Both the position numbers and the translations under genes were made by a program. Positions 48,411 to 64,000 of a DNA stretch of 64,000 nucleotides are shown here, one piece after another. This DNA is from Nymphaea colorata (taxonomy: Eukaryota; Streptophyta; Magnoliopsida; Nymphaeales; Nymphaeaceae), in contig NC_045147.1 in the NCBI RefSeq assembly GCF_008831285.2, forward strand, positions 10,287,427-10,351,426. The letters run 5' to 3'. A model generated the notes under the pieces. It was given only the letters and a program-made list of their open reading frames with translations. It was not told the origin of the DNA and did not search any database. Every line of letters begins with the position of its first letter. Within the stretch, counting starts at the first letter, position 1.

Positions 48411-48558
48411 GTTCAGTTCCACAGTAACTGTAGAATAGATTTAGGTTTAGAGCATTCAACCAGCTTGTTGAATTCCGTCTTTATGTTTGGGGTCAACAAC
48501 TAGAGCCTTTTTTGTTTCTTCCTTTTCTTGTTTTTATTCGTTGGCAGAAATTTTTTGG

Positions 48559-48564
48559 AATAAA
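48559..48564 (+). terminator. polyadenylation signal of the beta-xylosidase gene
   Basis: AATAAA 148 bp after the stop, with a second AATAAA about 20 bp further on. Confidence 0.45.
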
Positions 48565-48599
48565 CTATTGATCAGCTTTCAATAAATATAAACAATTTT

Positions 48600-49242
48600 T
48601 TTCATTTGTTTCTATTGATATTCATAATTCATGTATCTCTCGTACATTTGTAACATAAAATCAGCCGCATTGCTGAACGGTAAGCATGGTTATGGACTTT
48701 AGTGATACTAGTTCACAAACGCGACCGAAGGTGGCATCACTATAGCATCTTCAGTGATGCATTCAGTCTTGTAGCAGAATAAACTATTGGATTATTCTGC
48801 TAAACTAATCATACCCTGAGTGTTGAAGAACTCTAGCCAGGTTCGTCTCCAAACTTCAACTCGATGTCATTTTAACGACAAAAGAACACCACACCAAGAA
48901 AAAAAAATCATTACAAAATACATAATATTCAGCATCACAGTTATTCCTGTAATTAGCTATTCATGATTCACGCACAAACTTTGGATCACAAACCCGTGAA
49001 ACGCATCTCATGACTCTTGGACATCTTTCCGTAGGCATGTACATTAAGCATGAAATTATTTAATGAGGACTAATGAATCATTAGGGACTCCATGAGTCTA
49101 AGTCCACCTATCACTGTAACTCAATGCAACTGCTATATTTTTGAGAGGCAACCCAATCGTGTGAAGCTCTAACATCAATAAGTCTGAGTTCTATGATTAA
49201 TTAATACTTAGAATGGCCCCTTTGCATATGTAATAAGGAGAC
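48600..49242. other. convergent intergenic region between BXL and OBL1 copy 1
   Basis: About 640 bp of AT-rich DNA between two 3' ends. The part near 48950-49240 resembles 58920-59170 (TGATTCACGCACAAACTTTGG), the 3' flank of the other lipase copy, so the duplication includes 3' flank. Confidence 0.6.
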
Positions 49243-52200
49243 TTAGGATTGCTTGGACTTATCAAGCTTGGCTGCGCTCAGTCGGGTAGAGTTGATATAG
49301 TCTCTAGGGCCATGATCTGGTAAGCCAGGGATGACCAGTCCCACGCATCGAAATAAGAGTTGGAACCATCCTTCTTCATACTCCTTCCCCACCACCAGTC
49401 CAATGAAAATGCCCCTAAGGATCTCCCAAATTGCATTCACGAGCTTGGGGACTACGTACATCAGTGAAAAATAGTTCTTGTTTGGCTCTTCATTCATCAT
49501 CTGCACAAAAAGCAAGGAAAGCAAAATGTATCATTACACAGCCGAGTATCCAAGCACTGATAATCTTTGGAAAGCCTAGCCAGGTAATATTGCAAAATAA
49601 AATCCTTGAAAAGTATGAATGCAATATGGAACATTATTAATATTGTTTCAGGAATCTCTACCAATATTTGGGACAAATTTATGGAATAGTTCTTGCTTTT
49701 AAATGATTAAGTTTGGATTATAAAGAAGAGTTAAAAAGGTTCGTGTTTGAGTTGGGGCTGGCTTTCGCACCAAGGAAATTTGGGAGTGAGAAGCAGGCAA
49801 GATAGTTGGAAAGGCAATATTTAGAATCAACACGCTCCGGACAGGCACACTATTTCGTCTATATTGCCTGTAAGACTGCTTCCAACTCATGACAAGCTTA
49901 GAAATGGGTTTTTTTCTCTTCCTAATTACAATTGTTGAACAAGACAATGTTCAGCATCAACATGCTCCGGACAGGGCATGTTAGCTGCTCTATTGTCTAG
50001 AAAGAGGGGCTGGTCTCTTCTTTTCCACAATTGTTTTTCCTATACAGAAGTGATCATATTACGATAGGCTGTCAGGTGGCTGGGGTTGTTTTATCATTTT
50101 GGCTGAGGGAGGAATCCGCTTAGGGGTCATTTAGTAGTATGAACATTATGTTAGTATTCTTTAAATATGCACAAAAGGCAGGAGCAGACTCATAGAACAT
50201 TGGTTTCCAGTATTTCATATATCTATTCCAATCTTTGGGACATATTTATGAATATAACACAGATTTATGTGGCGACTGATTGCAAGAATGTAGCGGTTCT
50301 TTGGAACTCAGTATTTCATAACTGCATTCCAAAAATGAATGGAACAGTACATTCCAAAGAAAACAACATCCCTGTAACTAAGCGCCTTTCCTGCTCAATG
50401 CCGAGAAAGAATTTCAGCTATAGTACAATCTTAACATCAATCTCGATGAGGATAGCTGGCATAAGTGTTTCCAAATCGCCTTTTGTACACTGTGATTACT
50501 TCTATAGAATGACGATGTTAAGAGGCTGGAGATCAGGTATGGAAAACATGTCAAGGGTCTAAACCGGAGGGAAGAAGAGAAATGGATTGTTAACACCTAA
50601 AGAAGAAGAAAGGACTGTGACCATATTGTTTCCGCGGCCAGCAAAATGGAATGGAATTTCTTGATCATATAGATAGATTAATAGTTAGAGAGAGAAAGAT
50701 ACCTTTGGACGGTAGGTGCTGCTGTAGTAGACGCAAGCCCCGAAATGTTTAAACTGCAGGGTTCTATCATCATACGGTACCCTGGGAACCATGTCGTTGC
50801 AGTACACGAATCTATAGTATCTGGGAGGAGCGCCGTGCTTCAGCAGCACTTTCTGCATGTAGTCTCCGAACTTTTCGTCCCCCACCCGGGGCTGCCCGAA
50901 CGTGTACACTCCCGCTAGCTTGTCCACCAATTCCTGCTCCTTGAACAATACCAGCACGGCCGGGAAGAGGATGGCCAGCGCCCCACCCAGGCTGTGTCCT
51001 GTCACAATGAACTTGGCATCGCCATTGTCGCTCAACAATTGCTTCAGCCTGTCCCTGATGGCGTAATAGGCAAGCGGGTAGCCGACCTTTTGGCTGGAAG
51101 TTATAGGACGAAATGAATCGCCGTGTGGTTCCACTCCAAGGGCTGTGAGGAAGCCTTGGTGCACCTTGCCCATGGGAGGTATCTCGTACCAAGAGACGCT
51201 CACGTCTGTGCACCAGTCGTAGGCATTGAAAGGCTCTGTGCCTCTGAATACCACTGATATTAGGTTACCGTCTCGGAAAATGAATGCTTGCGTTGATGCC
51301 TGTTGCTGGTCCTCTGAAAATTAAGCATACGAAAGTAACTGAGTGTTTCCTAGCTAGTATCTAGTTCAAAAGGGAGATGCATGAGTTTGAAAATAACATA
51401 TACATACAATGTGCAAACAATGATATTAGATCGGATTCGAATTAGGTATATTCTTTATCATATCTGATTTTTTTTATGTTCACATATTTTGATTTGTGGT
51501 CAAATATATTTGACATGATAGGGTTTTTTTCTTTTCCATCTGAATTTAAATCAGAGTTTTAAGACAACCGGGTTGTCAACCGTATTTTGAAATGTTAAAA
51601 ACCAAGTTTCGAAGTATATGATATTTGATATAAGATATTTATTTGGAAATGACATTTTCAAATCTGAATCTAAATACAATCAAATATTTATTAGTACACA
51701 TTTTCAAAGATGTTGTTTCTTAAACCTGAATATAATCTGATTTCTTAATCGAACATTAATTTTTTTTTTATTATAACTAACTTCTTTGAAACAGTTCAAT
51801 CAGATATCCCATCAGAATATGAATATGCGATTTATTGCTTATTTACACATTCAGTGTCGAACTCAGATTTGAGTATGGATAAGGAAAATTCTATACAATA
51901 TCTTAATATGATTTTAGATTCACAATCCAATTATTCGTACCCGACTTCTATTCTCACATCCAAATCTCTGTCCAGCTTTTAGATGTATAACTGCATCCAA
52001 ACCACATTGTAACACACTAAGAATGAAATTTCAAAATATTTAGATCGCATATAGGATATTGTTTGAAGATGACTGCAAATTTGAATTCAAATCCGAGTAG
52101 AATATAATATTTATTAAAAATAAATTCAATAGAATGTCATTTTTTAAATTCAAATTTGATATGAATTTCTTAATCATATGTTTACTTTTTTTAAGAAATG

Positions 52201-52404
52201 TAGTATTTTTAAAGCAGTTTTGTTGAATGCCCAATCCGAATCGATCCATTGTCATGTCTAAGTCCGACGACTGGACATGGGAGGAGGCAAGGGATCGGCC
52301 AGGGCCATCCCCCGCCACCGCACCCATCCCCAAACCCCATTTGAATTGTAAAAGAAAAAAACAAACTATTACTTATAAATTTTAAAAAATTTAGTTTAAC
52401 ATAT

Positions 52405-52436
<32 letters not shown>

Positions 52437-53402
52437 TTGAAAATTTATGATTTGGCTCCCATTAAAATTTTAATTTTAAAATTATAATTTGACCTTAAAC
52501 ATGAAAAAATGCCAAGGTCCACCTCGCTAAAGACAACCAGCTCAGTCAGTATAACCATCATTATAATTGCTGTCGTGGCAGAAGACTCTGCCATTTACGA
52601 TTATTAGTGACACAATGGATCGTCTTGTTAAAAAGAGGAAGCTGACACCAATATCCAGTTAAAAGTAAATTTGAAGCATTTACGATTATCAGTCACACAA
52701 TGGGCCGTTGAGATCAAGTTCTTACCATTCCAACAGTTGAGGAACTCCACAAACTCCATCTGGAAAAAAAGAAACCGAGAGATTTAGGTCAGGCACCGAC
52801 ATAAAGTGGTTTTTCTTAATGCTTCCCCTATTGATTCCTATTAATTTTTCTATTTTATCTTTCGTTTTCAGTTTCTCAAGTTTATCCGCTCTTTTTTTTT
52901 AATTAGATCCATCCATTAACGTTAAGATTAAGATGCATTAATGGGTGGAAAATTTGGAAGATCATGGGAACTTCAGTTCTTATCTTGGCAGTAGGATGAA
53001 ATACTAAGAAAGTGAATATATATATACATATATATTTAGATGAATGGATGGACCAATCTAACAATCCTACACCTAAGCTTTTAAGAGTCACCCTCTATCT
53101 AATCTAATCCAACATGATAGTTTAAAAGAAAAGTAAAGACAAAAAGGCAATGGACATTTTCGTCATTTAGTATTATTTTATACCTTTTTATCTTTGTGTT
53201 TCTCTACCCTCGTTAGTTGGTTATGTGACTCTACATCACCAAAGTCATTATATAGGACCGTCAATATAAAGCAGATGGATAATTGAAAGAAAAACAAAAA
53301 GAAAAATGTATGGACTAATATTATATGATGAAAAAACTCATCACTTTTTTCTCTTATTGTCCATTACGATAGATTATACAGTCTTAATTAAATGGTTGAG
53401 TG

Positions 53403-53465
<63 letters not shown>

Positions 53466-53949
53466 CTTCATTCATCTAAATAGATGACTGGACGAATCTA
53501 ACAACCCTACTCTCTGGTCTCTGACTTTTAAGAGTCACCCTCTATTTAATCATGACCGTATGATCCTCTATGATGGTTTGTTAAAAGAAAAGTAAAGAGA
53601 AAAAAGTGATGGACATTTTCATGATCTAGTATTATTTCATACCTTTAACTTTGCCTTCCTCTGAAATCTTCATATGCTTTAGATGGACTGCCTAATTAGT
53701 TGGGTGAGTGACTCTTGATAGCTAAAGTCATTATCTAGTTGTCCAAAGTCACTCAGCCAATTAACTGGGACCAATGATATGAAGCAAATGGATGGTAAGA
53801 AAAACAAGAAAAAAAAAGGTGGACTAATACTATATTATGAAAATGTTCATAACTTTTTTCTTCATGTTTTTTGCTTAATTGTCCATCACGATAGATCAAA
53901 CGGTCTTAATTAGATGGTTGGGTGATTGTAAAAAGCTACATTCACCATT

Positions 53950-54015
<66 letters not shown>

Positions 54016-56335
54016 TAAATTTTTACCAATACTTTTTTATAGATAGAAGGGTTTCATGTTTTTCTTTCTCTTCTGTATCGATGAAAGAACCATCGAAATG
54101 AATTAGTGATTAAATGTTGGATGTCGAAAACCCTAGTCACCTATAACCAATGGCCTAGCCACATTTGGGTTAACGAGAGCAGTTGGCTACACATACTAGA
54201 CAAATTGGTATATTACATATTGGTGCATAATAGTCATTTGGTATACTTTTGAAAGTAAGTATGTCAAAGGATCAAATTCAAACTGGATGTCATTCTTAAT
54301 ATATTTGTTCTTTCCAATTTTAGCGTGTTTGTATTCAAATATGAATGAAGAAATGTCCATGCTAGATCTGAATCTAAAGTTAAATTCACAATCCAAACCA
54401 AACATTACTTTAAATGTATGTATCATGACTATCACTTATCCAACTTTTAAACCAAATCCGAACCGCATTAATATATGTTTATTTAAAATTAAATCCAATC
54501 AAACATATATTTATTTGAATGCGAATCTGCTATGACTTCTTAATTAGATGATATAACTTTTTGCTTAATACCCAATCCAAATTGGATTATTGAAATTCAT
54601 ATTTGACAGGTTTAATATTTTATTTTGAGTACTATGTACCTGCCATCTAGTAAAAATTTCCTACCTCAATTGCTGTTTAGAACAACTTGTGGTTGAGTTT
54701 TCAAATTAAACACTTCATAGACAAAGGAGGACAAGGGTGGAGCGGAAAATTTTTAACTAAATGGTACTAGTGATAATTTTATGGGGCATAGACATGTAAA
54801 TAAAAGAAATTGCTCTAACGTGTCAATATAAAAATAAGTGTCACTGGTTCTGTGTGGGGAATTGCCCACACCTACCTATAAGCGTCCTAGCTAGGCGGAC
54901 GAACCACCATTACATCTTTCTGATGACATTTTACGAGAATCTTTTGACAAGAAGTCCCGAAAATGCTTACAAAAGCGTCATAAGTTCAAGCAATAGCGAC
55001 GGTTATGCTGAGAAATTAAGTAGCTAGATCGTTACCTTCCATTGCTCGCTGACTACATTACGAATGAAAGCGGCGTTCTCATATGCTATCTTGGCAGCCA
55101 TGATGGAAAGAGATGCCTGCGACATGCTGTCTCCGCTCCCCTTGTAGTAGTGATCTCCCAAATCTGTACGGCTATCCATGTGCCCAAGCATCGTTCTGAA
55201 ATTTGGAGACTCCTTGTCCGGGATAACAGTGTTCCCTGCACCATTTACACGCATAACCTTTTTATTTCCTTCTTTTTTGCTTTTAAATTATTTTGGATAT
55301 TTAAACCTTTGTCTAATTGGTCTTCAATACTGTTTAATTTTTTACTTGAGTCCTAGCGTTACTTTTTATACCTTTACTTTACATTCAGCTTATTGTATTT
55401 CAGGCATCCCATTGCATTAATCAAATAAACAACCTTTTTCTTGTGAAAATAGCTCAAATCTACAAATTAAACCAATTCGAAAGCATTACGTATAATTTTT
55501 AAATAAATGATTTTGTCAATGAGGGCCAATCATGCCCCCACCCACTCTCTCTCTCTCTTCCCCTTGTTGATTCTCTCTCCCTGTTGATTTGGTGATGCCT
55601 TGTCAACACATTTTCCCTTTTAATGAATTTCTATTATGGCTCTTTCTCTCTCACCTTATTAAATATTAAAAATAGCCTTCGCTTTTTTTGGTAAATTCAT
55701 GTCAATTTGATATGAATTGTCCTTTTCATAATTAAGGATGGTTTTTTTCTTGAAAAAAATGTACGTGTGTGTAGAGAGAAAGAGAGAGGAGGGATGGGTG
55801 CAGCCACAATCCTAGTGGTCCTCAAAGTCCCCATGACCTCACTCTCAGTCAGGGACAGAGCCAACGAGTGGCTCCCATGGATTTTGGTCTCACCTTAAAA
55901 AAAAAAAAAATTAAATTATAATTTTTAAAAATTTTACTTGTCTTATATAAAAATTTTAAAAAATGATATTCCGATGCATGTCAAAAATTTTAGAAACTTT
56001 AATTTGGTCCCCATAATAAAAAATTTCTAGCTCCACCTCTGCTCTTATCTTTGAACGCAAGTCCAACCAGTTATGCCACATATTGGTTGGTGAAAGAGAA
56101 ATAGACAGACGGCAAGGACAAAGCCAGAAATTTGTTTATGGAGCACTAAATATATAGGTAACAATTTTTTAGTTGGCCTTAGGACAGTGACCTGAATCTC
56201 GTTGAAACTAATCTGTATAATTAAACTTAATTCTACCTAAATTCAGTCATTAAAAACAAGGTTTTGAAATGGGTTTGGTGGGGCAGGCAACTCAACCTCC
56301 GCCTCTGGAGACGAGGGGAATGCAATCACAATCCC

Positions 56336-56374
<39 letters not shown>

Positions 56375-57278
56375 TGTAATTGTCACGAAGGGGCGTGTTT
56401 GATTTGAAAGGAAAAAAATAAACATGGTGTAGTGGGACAGTGAAATTTCATAAGTTCGCAAAACAAACACCAGTTGACAGTTACGCTGAAACATCTGCTT
56501 CACATATAAGCCCACCCCTTTCCTAAGGTTCCTTCCCCACGTCATAGAGCGTGAAAAAAGTCCACGTGGTACATGGGTTCAGTTGTTCCCACGCAAACAC
56601 AAGCCACCGTGTCCCAGTAGGCAAAATTCCTCACGGTCACAGTGGTTCCAAAAATCACCGGAAAGTAATATCTTGCCGGCCGGATCAAGAACAATAATAA
56701 TAATAAAAAAAACACACGACCTTATGATAGCAATAATTTTCTGTATTTATTGTACTCTCAAGACCCTCAATCTTGCAATCGATTGTGAGGATCGATGTAG
56801 TCATGAAATTGAATCTCCAACAATGCGTTAGCTTGTTTAAAAAACCTTTCAACCTCCGGTGACGCTTAGATGAAATCGTAGATCATCGACAACGAAGTAA
56901 ATGAAAAAGAGTAAATAAAGGAAACGAGATGTAAGAACGCATTTTCTTGATCTTTAATTTACCTCGTAGACGGTTCCAAATCAAGCCAAGGAGGCCACCG
57001 TTCTCTGAGAAAAGGTTCAGTGCAAACTCAAGCGCTTCTCCGGCGGACGACAGTGGGCTCTTGACGAGCATCAGAAACTTCTGCGCGAGGATGGACACGA
57101 TCAGAATCCAACGCTGAGCAATTGCCAGCATGGTTCCCTCTGGGCAGACCATGAAATTGTTCTTATTGACATTCTTGGAGAAGAGGAGGTGCACCAGATC
57201 CCACGCTCCGCCTCCTTTCGGCCGGAGTAGCAGATGGTTCCCGTTGTAGCCGATCCTGGCCTTCGCCTTTGTGGCCAT
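49243..57278 (-). CDS. OBL1: class 3 triacylglycerol lipase, OBL1-like (copy 1), 5 exons
   Basis: Alpha/beta-hydrolase lipase (Pfam lipase class 3) of the oil-body-lipase type, expected to hydrolyse tri- or diacylglycerol at lipid droplets. Exons in coding order: 57278-56963, 55235-55036, 52759-52726 (34 nt), 51313-50703, 49500-49243; introns GT-AG; 472 residues. The N-terminus has GGGAWDLVHLLFSKNV and a hydrophobic helix (about 50-75) typical of the membrane-binding part. The oxyanion region is VVFRGTEPF. The predicted triad is Ser291 (GHSLGG), Asp357 (CNDMVPRVP) and His450 (PDHGPRDY). The NEEPNKNYF and GLVIPGLP blocks match OBL1 proteins. The 34-nt exon 3 encodes MEFVEFLNCWN. Introns total about 6.6 kb and are full of repeats. 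ATG 57278 opens the only long first exon. It is paired with copy 2 upstream in the same orientation. Confidence 0.92.
51415..52262 (+). mobile_element. two R2 copies in tandem in OBL1 copy 1 intron 3
   Basis: Two successive R2-like stretches (about 51415-51830 and 51840-52262). Each has AAATCTGAAT-type words, CTTAATCGAACATTAATTT or CTTAATCATATG, a T-run, then AATCAGATAT or CAATCCGAATCGAT. The second ends ATTGTCATGTC. Confidence 0.55.
52279..52527 (+). mobile_element. R1 copy in OBL1 copy 1 intron 3
   Basis: GGGAGGAGGCAAGG start, AATTTAGTTTAACATATAT core expanded by a (TA)n run, TTTGGCTCCC and GGTCCACCTCG end. Confidence 0.55.
53010..54011. repeat. R4 repeat, two tandem copies each ending in (TA)n
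   Basis: Copies at about 53010-53461 and 53462-54011 in OBL1 copy 1 intron 2. Shared words are AAGAGTCACCCTCTAT, TAAAAGAAAAGTAAAGA, GTCCAT.ACGATAGAT and GTCTTAATTA.ATGGTTG. A related stretch occurs in OBL1 copy 2 intron 4 (about 59990-60230) and, inverted, at 57600-57640. Confidence 0.65.
53953..54011. repeat. (TA)n microsatellite at the end of R4 copy 2
   Basis: 59 bp; its partner at 53405-53461 ends R4 copy 1. Confidence 0.9.
54261..54610 (+). mobile_element. R2 copy in OBL1 copy 1 intron 2
   Basis: Starts ATGTCAAAGG and ends TATTTGACAGG, with AATCTGAATCTAAAG, CTTAATTAGATGATAT and CCAATCCAAATTGG between. The GTCAA and TTGAC ends form a short terminal inverted repeat. Confidence 0.55.
54725..54905 (+). 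mobile_element. R3-like copy in OBL1 copy 1 intron 2
   Basis: GGTGGAGCGGAAAATTTTT, ATGGTACTAGTG, TTATGGGGCATAG and GGGGAATTGCCCACACC, ending near TAGCTAGGCGGACGAACC. Confidence 0.4.
55851..56041 (+). mobile_element. R1 copy in OBL1 copy 1 intron 1
   Basis: AGGGACAGAGCCAACG start, CTTGTCTTATATAAAAATTT core, AATTTGGTCCCC and ending TTTCTAGCTCCACCTCTG. The ends form an imperfect inverted repeat. Confidence 0.65.
56338..56372. repeat. (GA)n microsatellite in OBL1 copy 1 intron 1
   Basis: About 17 GA units. Confidence 0.9.
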
Positions 57279-57320
57279 TGCTGCTGCTACGATGGCAGGT
57301 GGCTTTGCCTAAACCGGTGC

Positions 57321-57325
57321 TTATA
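57321..57325 (-). promoter_or_regulatory. possible TATA element of OBL1-like copy 1
   Basis: On the minus strand a TATAA lies 42 bp before the ATG. This is close for a TATA box, so the leader would be very short or the true promoter lies elsewhere. Confidence 0.3.
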
Positions 57326-57890
57326 TTGAGAGACGGCCATTGGCCGGCATGTGCATAAAGATTATGTCCTAACACGAAAGCGAAAGTTGTGTTTCCAAAA
57401 GCTGGAAAAACCTATTAAATAAGACAAGGAGAAACGCATTTATTTTCTTGTCTCTCTCTTTCTCTCTACTCCATTGAATAGTGTTTTGGACTCTTCGAAA
57501 AATGGTTTCTCCTTTGCAAATAACTTTCATCAAAGTTAGTATATAAATGGTAGTGTATGAGTATCATATATATTGAATGTTGACTTTGAATTTTAAAGTT
57601 GCCCAACCATCTAATCTAAACCTTTCGATAGCAACAGGCATTTTTGCAAGCTAATATCAGTTCATTCCTTATTTGTATTTCAGTCATCTATATGTTTCAT
57701 ATGGATGACCCTGGTTGGATCATTAGACAAATTTGGATAGTTAGAATCAATATTCATTCAATATATATAAACTGAAATTATCTGGATTTCTCATGGATAC
57801 GGTCTGATGCAATTCATTCATCCATATGGATGTCCCACGCATGCATAAGGAGACATCTGCATGGTTACACGGTTGTAGAATTTCACTAAT

Positions 57891-57892
<2 letters not shown>

Positions 57893-57931
<39 letters not shown>
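57893..57931. repeat. (TA)n microsatellite
   Basis: 39 bp between the two lipase genes. Confidence 0.9.
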
Positions 57932-57934
<3 letters not shown>

Positions 57935-58614
57935 GTTTTAATATCTCTTGTATCTAAGCTCAAAACCCAAGTTCCTACATATTGTCAAAATTGTTCTCCC
58001 AAGTTGAATTTCAGACGAAACCGGATGTAGATTTAGTAATCGGATTCAAACTTGGCCATAATCAGATTCAAAGATGGCGTGGACAACTGTACGGAGGTCA
58101 CCAAGGGATACCGGTGAGATGGCATGGTTGGTAGGTGAAGGTGAGCTTACCTTTTCAAGGGTGACGAAAGGAATGGTTGTTCATATTTCGCTTGCCAGTA
58201 CTTTATTTGAATGTGTCAAAACAGGCTCACAAAATCTTCCATTCCCTTGGTCAAATTCAACAACGTGACTTGGAGTATAAGGCTTCTGCCGTAGTCGTTA
58301 TCATACTAATACAGATGCAATTGATTTAGATCCAAAAACGTAGCCAAACCACACTTGGGGCAAAGAAAAATTGACAAAGTCTGTTGATGCTACGTCCAAC
58401 TACTTATGTACGCGTATTTGATTTTGCCAAACAAACCCAAGGGTGTATTTGATGCATGGATTAGTAGTAAGCTCTCTAAAGACAGTGTCTTTAAATTAAG
58501 ATAGACATGCCCTAATCTTGTCATATGAACACAATAGTCACGAACCCATCAAAGAGGTCGGCGGATTATGTTACTAAATGCACCATGTTCATTATTGAAC
58601 GCCTCCTTAGCCGC

Positions 58615-58810
58615 AGGGGCAGAGCTAAGGTAGGGCTCGCTTGGGCCCTGGCCCCACCTCAAAAATTATAAAACAAAAAATTACATGTAAATTTTAAAAA
58701 ATTTCGCTTATTCTATATAAAAATTTTTAAAATGATACTTCGTCCTTAGTCAAAATTTAGAAACTTTAATTCAACCCTCCTCATAAAAAATTTCTGGCAT
58801 TGCTCCTGTC
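58615..58810 (+). mobile_element. R1 copy between the lipase genes
   Basis: AGGGGCAGAGCTAAGG start, GGGCCCTGGCCCCACC, TTATTCTATATAAAAATT core, and ending TTTCTGGCATTGCTCCTG. Confidence 0.65.
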
Positions 58811-59170
58811 TAGCTGAGTATATAAGCCCCAGGAGTTCAAGTTGATGTTTCTTGGATCACTTTGGTTGGAAATTAAAAAAACTCGCATACAAATGAAACT
58901 TACTTAAAGCATCATAATTATATATTGTCCTAACTAAATATTCCTGATTCACGCACAAACTTTGGATTACATACTATCAAATGCATCTCATGGAAGTTTG
59001 ACGTCTTTCTGCAGCAAGCTTACACATGAAATTATTTAATAACAAAAGGCTAGCTAGTGCACCGATATTGGGGAATCCAAGAGTCTAACTCCACCCATCA
59101 CTTTTTTACTCATACGACCATACGCCGACGCAGACCCAGTAGAGTGTTGACGTCCAACATCTTTCTCACT

Positions 59171-63820
<4,650 letters not shown>

Positions 63821-63902
63821 TGCCGCTCGCTCTACTGCTATGAGAATGATCGCTAGCAGCTTTTGAGTCGTAGTGCTTGAGACTTGATAGCTTGAAATGG
63901 TG

Positions 63903-63910
63903 CATATATA
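63903..63910 (-). promoter_or_regulatory. TATA box of OBL1-like copy 2
   Basis: TATATATG on the minus strand, 82 bp before the ATG. Confidence 0.5.
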
Positions 63911-64000
63911 GGGAGAGGAGTCGTCATGTGGTTGTCAAGCACTCAACCCCTACTGGTTTAAGACCTTCTACGGCGGTATTACACAATACATGGCTGACAA

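Larger units (their letters stand above)
57330..59170. other. intergenic region between the two lipase genes
   Basis: An R4-like inverted stretch, a TA microsatellite, an R1 copy and the shared lipase 3' flank. The 64-residue frame at 58074-58268 has no recognisable motif. Confidence 0.55.

Noticed and set aside
47790-48422. 210-residue minus-strand frame opposite the last BXL exon
   Set aside because: Antisense shadow of a clear GH3 exon; no recognised motif.

Overview
This is a window of nuclear DNA from a flowering plant. Multi-exon genes with GT-AG introns, plant-specific families (class III peroxidases, a Bowman-Birk inhibitor, a GH3 beta-xylosidase, OBL1-type oil-body lipases), very AT-rich intergenic DNA, long (TA)n microsatellites and many small non-autonomous transposons all point that way. 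The species cannot be resolved from sequence alone. Strongly GC-rich peroxidase exons in AT-rich DNA recall monocots or early-diverging angiosperms, but that is only an impression.

Layout. 0-16.5 kb: a peroxidase gene (PRX1, 8.0-11.5 kb) lies between two related non-coding blocks (about 1-5.7 kb and 14-16.5 kb), so it sits in an old duplication. 16.5-25.8 kb: scraps of a Copia polyprotein in both orientations, local tandem repeats, AT-rich DNA, and one compact two-exon gene for a double-headed Bowman-Birk proteinase inhibitor (22.66-23.13 kb). 25.8-45 kb: one non-coding-plus-peroxidase unit is present three times. D1 keeps only upstream flank. D2 carries PRX2 and ends in a truncated beta-xylosidase pseudogene. 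D3 carries PRX3 and runs into the intact beta-xylosidase gene (44.9-48.4 kb). D2 and D3 look like a head-to-tail tandem duplication of roughly 7-8 kb whose right breakpoint cut the first xylosidase exon. 49-64 kb, minus strand: two tandem five-exon OBL1-like triacylglycerol lipase genes with identical intron positions and phases.

How the genes relate: the peroxidases and the xylosidase are predicted secreted (wall or vacuole), the inhibitor is predicted secreted, and the lipases belong to a lipid-droplet family. I see no operon-like or pathway cluster. The region is best described as tandem duplication of single-function genes plus transposon accumulation. Paired copies give several filled/empty-site comparisons (a Copia element in D2 only, a 402-bp element in the PRX3 intron only, a U2 snRNA-like fragment in only one of the blocks around PRX1). 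No previously undescribed multi-gene system is evident. The most unusual coding feature is the inhibitor's first reactive loop, which has Glu at P1.
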